DNA from: Rubrivirga marina
Lineage (GTDB): Bacteria; Bacteroidota; Rhodothermia; Rhodothermales; Rubricoccaceae
DNA length: 64,000 nucleotides
Assembly: GCF_002283365.1 (NCBI RefSeq)
Contig: NZ_MQWD01000001.1
Span: 2,885,749-2,949,748, forward strand
Direction: 5' to 3'
A program made the translations under genes and the position numbers. The first letter of the stretch is position 1, and each line of letters begins with the position of its first letter. This document shows, in pieces, positions 8,071 to 15,909 of this stretch. Under the pieces are notes generated by a model. The model searched no databases. It was not told where the DNA came from and was given only the letters and a program-made list of their open reading frames with translations.

Positions 8071-10341
8071 ATGGCTGAATACGACCCGGCCCGAGGCCTT
8101 GGAAGGGAGGGGCCACCATCTGACACGGACGACCTGGGGAGCTCCTGGGGCACGCTCGGCGATGTCCCTGACGGGTGGGCCTTCGCCGAGATGGTCGTCG
8201 ACACGGTCCGCGAAGGGCTCCTCGTCCTCGGCCGCGACCTCCGCGTCGTCGCGGCGAACGAGTCGTTCTACCGGACGTTCGGGGGCGCGGCCGAGGAGAC
8301 CGTCGGCCGCCCCGTCTACGACCTCGGCGACGGCCCGTGGGACACTCCCGAGTTCAGGGGGCTCCTGGAGGACGTCCTCCCCCGCGACGGGAAGTTCGAC
8401 GGCTACGAGGTCGACCACGAGTTCGAGCGGTTCGGGCGCCGTGTTGTGGTCCTCAACGGCCGCCGACTCCGCGACCCCGAGCTCGTCCTCCTCGCCATCG
8501 AGGACGCCACCGAACTCCGGACGGCCGAGCGCGCGTTGAGCGCGAGCGAGGAGCGGTTCGAGCTGTTCGCCGAGAACGCCCGGGAGTACGCCGTGATCGG
8601 GATGGACGCCGAGGGCCGAATCACGACGTGGAGCCCGAGCGCCGAGCGGATCCTGGGGTGGACGCGGGCGGAGGCGGTCGGCCGTTCCGGCGCCATTTTC
8701 TTCACCGAGGCGGACCGGGAGGCCGGCGCCGTCGAGCGCGAACGGGACCAGGCCCGGAGGGACGGGTCGGCGCTCGACGAGCGGTGGCACGTCCGGAAGG
8801 ACGGGAGTCGGTTCTGGGGGACCGGGGTGATGATCGCGCTTCAGGACGGGGACCTCCGGGGCTACGCGAAGGTCCTCCGCGACAACACGCAGCGGAGGGC
8901 GGCCGAGGACGCGCTACGGGCGAGCGAGCGGACGGCCCAGGCCCGGCTCGACGAACTCGAGGCCGTCTACGCGACGGCCCCGGTCGGGCTTTGCGTCCTC
9001 GACCGGGACTTCCGGTACGTCCGGATCAACCAGCACCTCGCCGAGATCAACGGGCTCCCCGTCGAGGCCCACCTCGGCCGGACCATTTTCGAGGTCGTCC
9101 CCGACCTGGCCGACGAAGCTGCGGGCGTCCTCCGCCAGATCTTCGAGACGGGCGACCCGGTCCTCGGCATCGAGATCACCGGGGAGACGGCAGCCGCGCC
9201 GGGCGTCGAGCGGACGTGGGTCGAGAACTGGCTCCCGCTCCGGGACAGAGACGGCCACGTCGTCGGGGTCAACGTCGTGGCCGAGGACGTGACCGAACGA
9301 CGCCGGGCCGAGCAGGAGCTCCGCGAAGCCGAGGGGCGGTTCCGTGCCTACGCCGACGCCGCCCCCGCCATCCTTTGGGTCACCGACCCCGACGGCCGGG
9401 CCACGTTTCTCAGCCGGGATTGGTACGACTACACCGGGCAGGCCGAGGGGGAGGCCCTCGGGTACGGATGGCTCGACGCCGTCCACCCCGACGACCGGGG
9501 GCCCGCCCGCGCCGCGTTCCTCGACGCCAACGAGCGGCAGGTGCCGTTCCGGCTCGACTACCGCCTCCGCCGTCACGACGGCGTCTACCGATGGGCCCTC
9601 GACGCGGGGCGTCCCCTCGACGAGGACGGATTCGGGGGGTTCGTCGGGTCCGTCATCGACATCGACGACAGGCGGCGGGCCGAGGACGACGTCCGCGAGC
9701 TCAACCGGACCCTGGAGGAGCGGGTCGAGGATCGGACGGCCCAGGTCCGCTCGCTCTCGCGGGCGCTCACGCTGGCCGAGCACGAGGAGCGCCGGCGGCT
9801 CGCGCAGGTCCTTCACGACGACCTCCAGCAGGTCCTCCACGGCGCCCAGATTCAAGCCGCCGTCGGGAACGTCGAGCGCGTCGAGACCCTGCTCGGCGAG
9901 GCGATCCAGACGGCCCGGTCGCTCTCGCACGAGCTGGCCCCGCCGATCCTGAGGGGCCGGCGGCTCGACGAGCTCCTCGCGTGGGTGGCCGAGCGGGAGC
10001 GGGCCCTCTACGGGCTCGAGGTCGAGCACGATGGGGGGACTGTGGAGGTGCCCGAGGAAGAGGTCCGGATCCTCCTGTACCAACTCCTCCGCGAGCTCCT
10101 GCTCAATGTGGCCAAGCACGCCGGCGTCCCGGCCGCGCGGGTGACGGCCGAGCAGGTGGACTCGGGGGTCCGGGTCGTCATCGAGGACGAGGGGGCGGGG
10201 TTCGACGTGGCCGTGACGCCGGGCGGGCTTGGGCTCGCGAGCGTGCGGGAGCGCCTGGAGGCGGTCGGCGGGCGGTTGACCGTGGAGTCGGCCCCGGGCG
10301 AGGGGACGCGGGTCTCCCTCGATGTGCCCGTGGACGAGTAG
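8071..10341 (+). CDS. Soluble four-PAS sensor histidine kinase, NarL/HisKA_3 type
   Basis: From the ATG the protein has 756 residues and no membrane helix. Four PAS domains lie at about 36-150, 166-285, 290-405 and 423-540, a coiled-coil linker follows, and then a HisKA_3 dimerisation domain with phospho-acceptor H582 in QVLHDDLQQ. The C-terminal HATPase domain shows LLLNVAKHA, DEGAGFD and GGLGLASVRERL. Such kinases normally signal to LuxR/NarL-type response regulators, but none is encoded nearby, so it is an orphan. The PAS inputs are not identifiable; no heme- or flavin-specific cysteine motif stood out. A GTG in frame at 7918 would add 51 residues without PAS character and is rejected. The gene converges on the symporter gene. 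Confidence 0.88.
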   Translation: MAEYDPARGLGREGPPSDTDDLGSSWGTLGDVPDGWAFAEMVVDTVREGLLVLGRDLRVVAANESFYRTFGGAAEETVGRPVYDLGDGPWDTPEFRGLLEDVLPRDGKFDGYEVDHEFERFGRRVVVLNGRRLRDPELVLLAIEDATELRTAERALSASEERFELFAENAREYAVIGMDAEGRITTWSPSAERILGWTRAEAVGRSGAIFFTEADREAGAVERERDQARRDGSALDERWHVRKDGSRFWGTGVMIALQDGDLRGYAKVLRDNTQRRAAEDALRASERTAQARLDELEAVYATAPVGLCVLDRDFRYVRINQHLAEINGLPVEAHLGRTIFEVVPDLADEAAGVLRQIFETGDPVLGIEITGETAAAPGVERTWVENWLPLRDRDGHVVGVNVVAEDVTERRRAEQELREAEGRFRAYADAAPAILWVTDPDGRATFLSRDWYDYTGQAEGEALGYGWLDAVHPDDRGPARAAFLDANERQVPFRLDYRLRRHDGVYRWALDAGRPLDEDGFGGFVGSVIDIDDRRRAEDDVRELNRTLEERVEDRTAQVRSLSRALTLAEHEERRRLAQVLHDDLQQVLHGAQIQAAVGNVERVETLLGEAIQTARSLSHELAPPILRGRRLDELLAWVAERERALYGLEVEHDGGTVEVPEEEVRILLYQLLRELLLNVAKHAGVPAARVTAEQVDSGVRVVIEDEGAGFDVAVTPGGLGLASVRERLEAVGGRLTVESAPGEGTRVSLDVPVDE

Positions 10342-10378
10342 GCCGCCGCCCTCTGGGGACGGACGGAACCGACCCCGT

Positions 10379-10398
10379 CCGCCTCGGTGACGAGGCGG
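10379..10398. terminator. CCGCCTCG hairpin between convergent genes
   Basis: CCGCCTCG, a GTGA loop and CGAGGCGG form a perfect 8-base-pair stem between the ends of the kinase gene (+) and the symporter gene (-), a natural place for a bidirectional terminator. The same stem sequence recurs in the heme-operon spacers. Confidence 0.55.
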
Positions 10399-10411
10399 GC
10401 CGACCGGCCGA

Positions 10412-11968
10412 CTACCAGAACGCCCCGACGAGGGCGGCCGTCGCCGCCACGAGCGCGAGGGCGTAGGCCCGGTAGTCGGTCCGCCAGGACCCACCGCCGG
10501 CGGCATCGGGCCGGGCCAGCGCGGGCGTCCAGACGGCCGCGACGGCCTCCGGCGGTGGGGGCCGCGTCGCGAGGCTGGTGGCCACGAGCGCGACGGCGCT
10601 GCCACAGAACACGAGCGCGGCGACGTACAGGAAGTGGAGCTCGACCGGCACGGCCAGCAGCGACAGCGCGAGGACGAGCCCGACGCCGAGGCCGGCCGCC
10701 GCGCCGGCTGACGTCGCCCGCCGCCACAGCGCGCCGAACAGGAAGCACGCGGCGATGGGCGGGGTCGCGTAGGCGAGGACCGTCTGGAGGTACTGCCACA
10801 GCGACGGGAACCGGCCGATCTGGGGTGCCCACAGCATCCCGAGCCCGAGCACGAGGACCGTCGTGACGCGGCCGATCCGGACGAGCGCCCGCCCGGAGAT
10901 GTCGGGTCGGAGCCGTCGGGCGAAGTCCATCGTCACGAGCGTCGCCGCGGCGTTCAGCGTCGAGTCGAGGCTCGACATGAGCGCGGCCAGGAGCGCCACG
11001 AGCACGGCCCCTCGGACGCCCACCGGGAGCACGTCCACCAAGAGCGTCGGGAAGGCGAGGTCGGGCCGGGCGAGGTCGGGGTAGAGGGCCCTCGCGTAGA
11101 GGCCCGGCAGGACGATGACGAACAGGATAGGCAGCTTGAGCGCGCCGGCGAAGAGCGCGCCGCGACGGCCCTCGTCGAGCGTCCGTGCGCCGAGCGCCCG
11201 CTGCACCACGTACTGGTTCGCGCACCAGTAGTAGATGCCGAGGAGTGGGATGCCGGTCACGAGACCGAGCCATGGGAGGGCCGGGTCGTCGAGCGGCTGG
11301 ATGAGGTGGCGCGAGGCCTCGGGCGTCGCCGCGACGACCTCCGCCCACGTCGTCTGGCCCATCACCATCGCCGCGACGGCTGTGGCCCCCGCCAGCAGGA
11401 CGACGGCCTGCGCGGCGTCAGTGTACACCACGGCCTTCAGCCCGCCGACGGCGGTGTAGAGTCCCGTGACGGCGCCCACCCCCACGATGGCCGCCCACAT
11501 CGGCACGTCGGGGAACAGGAGCTGGACCACGAGCGCCGCCCCGTACAACGCCCCTGCCGACTCGAGGAACACGCTCATCACGACGGCGAGGCCCGAGACC
11601 ACCAGCCGGATCCGGCCGTCGAACCGCTGTTCGAGGTACTCCGGCAGCGTGAACACCCGCGCCCGGAGGTAGAGCGGGAGGAACACGACGACGAACACGA
11701 GGAGCGCTACGACCGCGGACCACTCGTAGTTGAACACCGAGATCCCCGACCGGTACGCGTCGCCGGTGAGCCCGATGAACGACGAGCTCGAGATGTTGCT
11801 CGCGAACAGCGACGCCCCGATGAGCGGCCAGCCCAGCGAGCGCCCGGCCAGGAAGTAGTCCTCCTCCGTCGACTGACGACGGGCCGCCCAGAGCCCGAGG
11901 AGCAGGATCCCCACGAGGTACGCGGCCATGACGAGGACGTCGGCGGTCGCGAGCCGAATGGGCGGCAT
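10412..11968 (-). CDS. Sodium/solute symporter, SGLT-like (SSS family)
   Basis: The 518-residue product has about 13-14 membrane helices. Family marks include EDYFLAGRSLGWPLIGASLFASNISSS near the N-terminus (helix 1 sodium site), GLYTAVGGLKAVVYTD, the CANQYVVQRAL segment and LMSSLDSTLNAAATL (the second sodium-site serines), all as in the sugar-transporting SGLT branch. It would bring a monosaccharide, probably glucose or a close relative, across the inner membrane with sodium. The ATG lies 98 bases after the stop of the ThuA/PQQ gene on the same strand, so it may be co-transcribed in the LacI-controlled group. Sugar specificity is inferred from context. Confidence 0.88.
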   Translation of the reverse strand: MPPIRLATADVLVMAAYLVGILLLGLWAARRQSTEEDYFLAGRSLGWPLIGASLFASNISSSSFIGLTGDAYRSGISVFNYEWSAVVALLVFVVVFLPLYLRARVFTLPEYLEQRFDGRIRLVVSGLAVVMSVFLESAGALYGAALVVQLLFPDVPMWAAIVGVGAVTGLYTAVGGLKAVVYTDAAQAVVLLAGATAVAAMVMGQTTWAEVVAATPEASRHLIQPLDDPALPWLGLVTGIPLLGIYYWCANQYVVQRALGARTLDEGRRGALFAGALKLPILFVIVLPGLYARALYPDLARPDLAFPTLLVDVLPVGVRGAVLVALLAALMSSLDSTLNAAATLVTMDFARRLRPDISGRALVRIGRVTTVLVLGLGMLWAPQIGRFPSLWQYLQTVLAYATPPIAACFLFGALWRRATSAGAAAGLGVGLVLALSLLAVPVELHFLYVAALVFCGSAVALVATSLATRPPPPEAVAAVWTPALARPDAAGGGSWRTDYRAYALALVAATAALVGAFW

Positions 11969-12066
11969 GAACGGAGGAGCGAGGCGCGGGCTGGGCGCCC
12001 CAGATTACACCATCTGCTCCGCCATCGTCGGCCCCACGTCGTGCCCGAGGCGGGCGCGGTGGGACG

Positions 12067-15000
12067 TCAGCGCACGACCGTCAGCCAGCGCGTGTCCGTG
12101 GCCTCGCCGGCGGACATGCGGACGCCGTAGACGCCGCTCGGGAGCGCGGAGACGTCGGCCGCGAGGGTGTGGACGCCGGCTGCCAGCGGGCCGTCGTGCA
12201 GCTGGAGGACGCGCCGGCCCAGTGCGTCGAACACCTCGACGGTCGCGTGCCCGGCCGCCGCCACCCGGACCTCGACCTCAACGGACCGGTCCGCCGGGTT
12301 GGGGTGGGGGAGACCGAGGGCGACCGTGCGAACCGGGGCGACCTCCTCGTTCGTCTCGACGGTCGGGTCGGCGGTCAAGAGCGCCTCGGGGACCGTCTGG
12401 AAGGGGACGTTGGGGCCGGTCCATAAGAGCGCCGCCTCGGCGAGCCGGGAGTCGTCTCGGTATTCGAGTCGGATCGGGACGTCGCCTGCGGGGAGCGTCG
12501 CGGAGCCCGACGCGCGGCGAAGCCCGGTGTCCTCCCACGCGTCGACCACGAGCACGCCGTCGACCCAGAGTCGCGCCCCGTCGTCGGTCGCCGTCGTGAA
12601 CCGGTAGCGACCGTCGGCGGGGACCGAGAGGAGGCCGCGCCAGCGGACCGAGAAGCCGTTCGTGGGCAGGCCCTCGATGGGCGCGTCCGTCCCCCAGTCG
12701 AAGCTCACCTGCGGATCGGTCCGCGTCACGGGCTCGCCGCTGAGGTCTGGCGAGGGGAAGTACTCCGCCACGAGCCCCCTGGGCTGTCCCTCCGCCACGG
12801 CCGCGCCCGTTCCGTGGAACCGGACCCAGTTGAGGTCGAACAGGCCGGACGACGTGGCGTCGCTTCGGAAGACGAGGTAGAGCGTGATCGTCTCGTCCGG
12901 GCCCTCGATGGGGACCGTCACGTCGCGGTATGGCATCCCCTCGGTCGTCGGGGAGACGCGGGCCGAGGCGAGGAGCGGCCCGTCCGGCGCGTCGGCGCGG
13001 AACTCGACCCGCCCGCCGGACCCGTCCAGCGAGACGCGCGCGGTCACGAACGGCACGCCTCCGAGGTGGACCGGGTCGTACGCCACCCAGTCCCCGTCGT
13101 CGATGCCGGCGACGTCGAGCGCTCCCGACCAGTCCTCCGTCGAGGCGACGACGACGCCCGACTGGCTCGAGTAGTGCTCGGCCTCCAGCGTGTTGGGCCG
13201 CAGCACGACCTGGCGCCGGCCGGTCAGCGAGCCGACGCCCTCGGCACCTGCGTCGGCATAGCGCGCGTCGACGACGACGAACACGTTCTCGCCGTCAGCG
13301 CCGTGGCCGCCCGGCGTGCGGAAGCCGCCCTCGCAGCCCGGGTACTCCTCGAGCGGGTGGTTGTGGTCGTCGTGGCCGATGCCCGGCTGGATCACGACGT
13401 CGGCGCAGGCGATCGTGCCCGCCTCGGTGCTCCCGTCCTCCAGGTCCGTCACGGACACGTCGTAGCGGAGGGAGTCGCCCCAGGCGAAGAACCCGCCGTC
13501 GGCGGGCAGCGCCGCCGTCACGACGGGCTCCGAGTTGCCGACGACGATGGGGACCGTCGCGGTCGCCGCCCGGTCGTTCGTGTCGGTCACCGTCAGGCGC
13601 GCCGTGTACGACCCATTCTCGGCGTACGTCCAGGTCGCGGTCGGCGTCGTGGCGTCGACCGCGTCGTCGCCATTGAGGTCCCAGGCGTAGGTCAGGGGAA
13701 GCCCATCGGGGTGGACGGTCCCGGTGCTGGAGAACGCGACCGTCAGCGGGGCCGGCCCGCTGGTCGCCGAGGCCTGCGCGCTCGCGATCGGCGAGCGGCT
13801 GCCGCCGGTGTAGGCGATCCGCCGGAGCGCTGCGTCGGGGTTGCCCCCGCCGAAGCCAGAGCCCCACTCGATCACGTAGAACGCGCCGTCGGGTCCGAGT
13901 TCGAGGTCGATGGGACGATTTAAGTCAAGGCTCGGCAGGAACCGCTGGAACGCGAGCGGCTGCCCGTCGGCGTCGAGGTGCGTCTCGACGATCCAGTTCC
14001 GTGACCACTCGTAGACGAACACGGACCCGTCGAAATAGGCCGGGAGCGCCGCGCCGCCGGGGGTCGACGCGCTCACGACCGGGCCGGCCATCGCGGTCCG
14101 CCCGCCGCCGTTCGGGAGGTCCGGGAACTCGGGGGACGGCGCGTATGGGTACCACGCCCATGCCGGGACGGCCGGCGGCAGCGCCACCGGCGCCTCGTCC
14201 ACGTTCGGTGAGTCGTTGACGACGTCCGAGCAGTCGAACGCCGGGCCGTTCGAGCCCGTCGCGAAGTTGTAGTCGCGGTAGGGCTGGTTGTCGGCGGTGC
14301 AGTACGGCCAGCCGAAGAAGCCCGCTGAGCGGGCCTGGTTGACTTCGTCGTAGCCGCGCGGCCCTCGCGCCGACGACCCACTCCCCGCATCTGGCCCGAC
14401 GTCGCCCCAGTAGAGCCAGCCGCGGTCGGGGTCGAGGCTGATGCGGAACGGGTTGCGGAGGCCCATCGCGTAGACCTCCGGACGGCCCTCCGACCCATCG
14501 GCAGCGAAGAGGTTGCCCTCGGGGATCTCGGCGGTCCCATCCGCGAGCGGGCGGACACGGAGGATCTTGCCGCGGAGGTCGAAGGGATTGCCCGACGTCC
14601 GCTGGGCGTCCCACGACTCGCGGCCGGGCCGTTCGTCGATCGGCGCGTAGCCGTCCGAGTCGAACGGGTCGGTGTCGTCGCCGGTGGCGACGTAGAGGAG
14701 CCCGTCGGGGCCGAACGCGAGCGACCCGCCCGAATGGCCACCCTGATCGCGATCGGTGCGGACGGTCAGGAGCACCGATTCGGAGCCGAGGTCGATCGCG
14801 TCCCCGACGACGCTGAACCGGGAGAGCCGTTGGATGGGCTCCGAGCCGGCGGGGGAGTAGTAGAGGTACGCCCAGCCCGTCGTCTCGAAGGCCGGGTCGA
14901 GCGTGATGCCGAGGAGCCCGTCCTCGAACGACGTCGTCACGGGCAGCGACGCGGCGACGCGCGTGACGCTCGTCTGCGGGTCCCAGACCTTCACTGTTCC

Positions 15001-15852
15001 GCCGCGCTCGGCCACGAACACCCGGCCGTCCGGCGCCACGGCTAGCTCCATCGGGTCGTTGACGTCGCCGTCGAGCGTCGAGATCTCCCAACTCGTCTCG
15101 ACCGTCGCAGAGCAGTCCCCCGGCGCCCAGCCGGCGGCCCACGCGAGGCCGCCCCAGAGGTGCCCGAGGTAGTCGACCTCGGCAAACGAGGCGCCTGTGT
15201 GCCCGCCGGCCGTGTAGAACGACCGACCGCCCTCGTAGGCCTGGCACCACGCGATCGGGTGATCGCCGAGCATCGTCCCGCCCGAGTACGTCTGCTCGTC
15301 GAGCGTCGCCAGCACGTGGACGTCGCCGCGGGGCGACCGGCGGAAGTTGTACCACTCGTCGGTCCGGGCCCACGACGCCGGCAGGTCGCGCGTCGCCGGG
15401 TGCACACGGTCGGCCACGTGGACGACCGCGTCGGGCGTTCCCGGCGGGTGGCTCTCGAAGTACGCGCCGACGAGCCCGCCGTACCACGCCCAATCGTACT
15501 CCGTGTCGGCCGCCGAGTGGACGCCCACGAACCCTCCGCCGGACTGGATGTACCCTTCGAACGCCGCCTGCTGGCTCGCGTCGAGGATGTCGCCGGTCGT
15601 GTTGAGGAAGACGACGGCGTCGAAGGGAGCGAGGCCGGCCGCCGAGAAAACCGACGGGGCCTCGGTCGCCGTCACCGAGAACCCGTGTGTCTCGCCCAAC
15701 TGGCGGACCGCGGCGATGCCGTTGGGGATCGAGGCGTGGCGGAAGCCTGTCGTCCGCGAGAAGACGAGGACGGCGCCGCCGTCCTGGGCGTGCGCGGCCG
15801 GTGCGAGCGGGACGCCGAGGCTGACGAGGAGGGCGAGGGTCGCGAGGCGCAT
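12067..15852 (-). CDS. Giant secreted fusion: ThuA - PQQ glucose/sorbosone dehydrogenase-like propeller - PKD - CBM6 - PA14 - T9SS sorting domain
   Basis: The 1261-residue protein starts with a signal peptide (cleavage near AHAQ). Domains in order: ThuA-like (about 24-245, with GGFVGVHSA and HPIAW), a soluble PQQ-dependent glucose/sorbosone dehydrogenase propeller (about 255-620, FEDGLLGITLDP, GGSLAFGPDGLLYVATGDD), a PKD domain (about 690-770), a CBM6 module (about 890-1020, LEAEHYSSQSG), a PA14 module (about 1035-1160, GLVAEYF, DDGARLWVDG) and a T9SS C-terminal domain ending in LTVVR. It should be secreted and surface-attached and act on bound carbohydrate, perhaps oxidising sugars. A TTG seven codons upstream (15873) lies inside a LacI-type palindrome and could also start translation. 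A symporter gene follows and an SGNH gene precedes it. Confidence 0.88.
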   Translation of the reverse strand: MRLATLALLVSLGVPLAPAAHAQDGGAVLVFSRTTGFRHASIPNGIAAVRQLGETHGFSVTATEAPSVFSAAGLAPFDAVVFLNTTGDILDASQQAAFEGYIQSGGGFVGVHSAADTEYDWAWYGGLVGAYFESHPPGTPDAVVHVADRVHPATRDLPASWARTDEWYNFRRSPRGDVHVLATLDEQTYSGGTMLGDHPIAWCQAYEGGRSFYTAGGHTGASFAEVDYLGHLWGGLAWAAGWAPGDCSATVETSWEISTLDGDVNDPMELAVAPDGRVFVAERGGTVKVWDPQTSVTRVAASLPVTTSFEDGLLGITLDPAFETTGWAYLYYSPAGSEPIQRLSRFSVVGDAIDLGSESVLLTVRTDRDQGGHSGGSLAFGPDGLLYVATGDDTDPFDSDGYAPIDERPGRESWDAQRTSGNPFDLRGKILRVRPLADGTAEIPEGNLFAADGSEGRPEVYAMGLRNPFRISLDPDRGWLYWGDVGPDAGSGSSARGPRGYDEVNQARSAGFFGWPYCTADNQPYRDYNFATGSNGPAFDCSDVVNDSPNVDEAPVALPPAVPAWAWYPYAPSPEFPDLPNGGGRTAMAGPVVSASTPGGAALPAYFDGSVFVYEWSRNWIVETHLDADGQPLAFQRFLPSLDLNRPIDLELGPDGAFYVIEWGSGFGGGNPDAALRRIAYTGGSRSPIASAQASATSGPAPLTVAFSSTGTVHPDGLPLTYAWDLNGDDAVDATTPTATWTYAENGSYTARLTVTDTNDRAATATVPIVVGNSEPVVTAALPADGGFFAWGDSLRYDVSVTDLEDGSTEAGTIACADVVIQPGIGHDDHNHPLEEYPGCEGGFRTPGGHGADGENVFVVVDARYADAGAEGVGSLTGRRQVVLRPNTLEAEHYSSQSGVVVASTEDWSGALDVAGIDDGDWVAYDPVHLGGVPFVTARVSLDGSGGRVEFRADAPDGPLLASARVSPTTEGMPYRDVTVPIEGPDETITLYLVFRSDATSSGLFDLNWVRFHGTGAAVAEGQPRGLVAEYFPSPDLSGEPVTRTDPQVSFDWGTDAPIEGLPTNGFSVRWRGLLSVPADGRYRFTTATDDGARLWVDGVLVVDAWEDTGLRRASGSATLPAGDVPIRLEYRDDSRLAEAALLWTGPNVPFQTVPEALLTADPTVETNEEVAPVRTVALGLPHPNPADRSVEVEVRVAAAGHATVEVFDALGRRVLQLHDGPLAAGVHTLAADVSALPSGVYGVRMSAGEATDTRWLTVVR

Positions 15853-15858
15853 GGGGTG

Positions 15859-15872
15859 TGAAAACGTTTTCA
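15859..15872. promoter_or_regulatory. LacI-family operator (perfect 14-base palindrome)
   Basis: TGAAAACGTTTTCA is a perfect palindrome with the central CG typical of LacI-family sites; it also fits the published catabolite-responsive consensus TGWAANCGNTNWCA. It lies 7 bases before the ATG of the ThuA/PQQ fusion gene. Related palindromes occur at 17736, 18810 and 24707 around the lacI gene. Confidence 0.8.
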
Positions 15873-15879
15873 AGGTGCC

Positions 15880-15885
15880 AAGCTA
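15880..15885 (-). promoter_or_regulatory. Possible -10 element for the ThuA/PQQ gene
   Basis: On the minus strand TAGCTT is followed by six bases and then by the operator-overlapping TTG. The GH3 gene has the same arrangement (TATTCT, six bases, ATG). No good -35 box was found, so this rests on the shared spacing only. Confidence 0.3.
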
Positions 15886-15909
15886 CGCGTGGTCCTCGGA
15901 CGAGAGCGG

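Noticed and set aside
8175-10466. Long plus-strand frame inside the four-PAS kinase
   Set aside because: It is extremely arginine- and proline-rich and has no domain; it is a frame-shifted shadow of the kinase gene.
15850-15873. TTG at 15873 as the start of the ThuA/PQQ gene
   Set aside because: Not chosen as the main start because the ATG at 15852 gives a normal signal peptide. It was kept as an alternative because it mirrors the GH3 MKTFS start.
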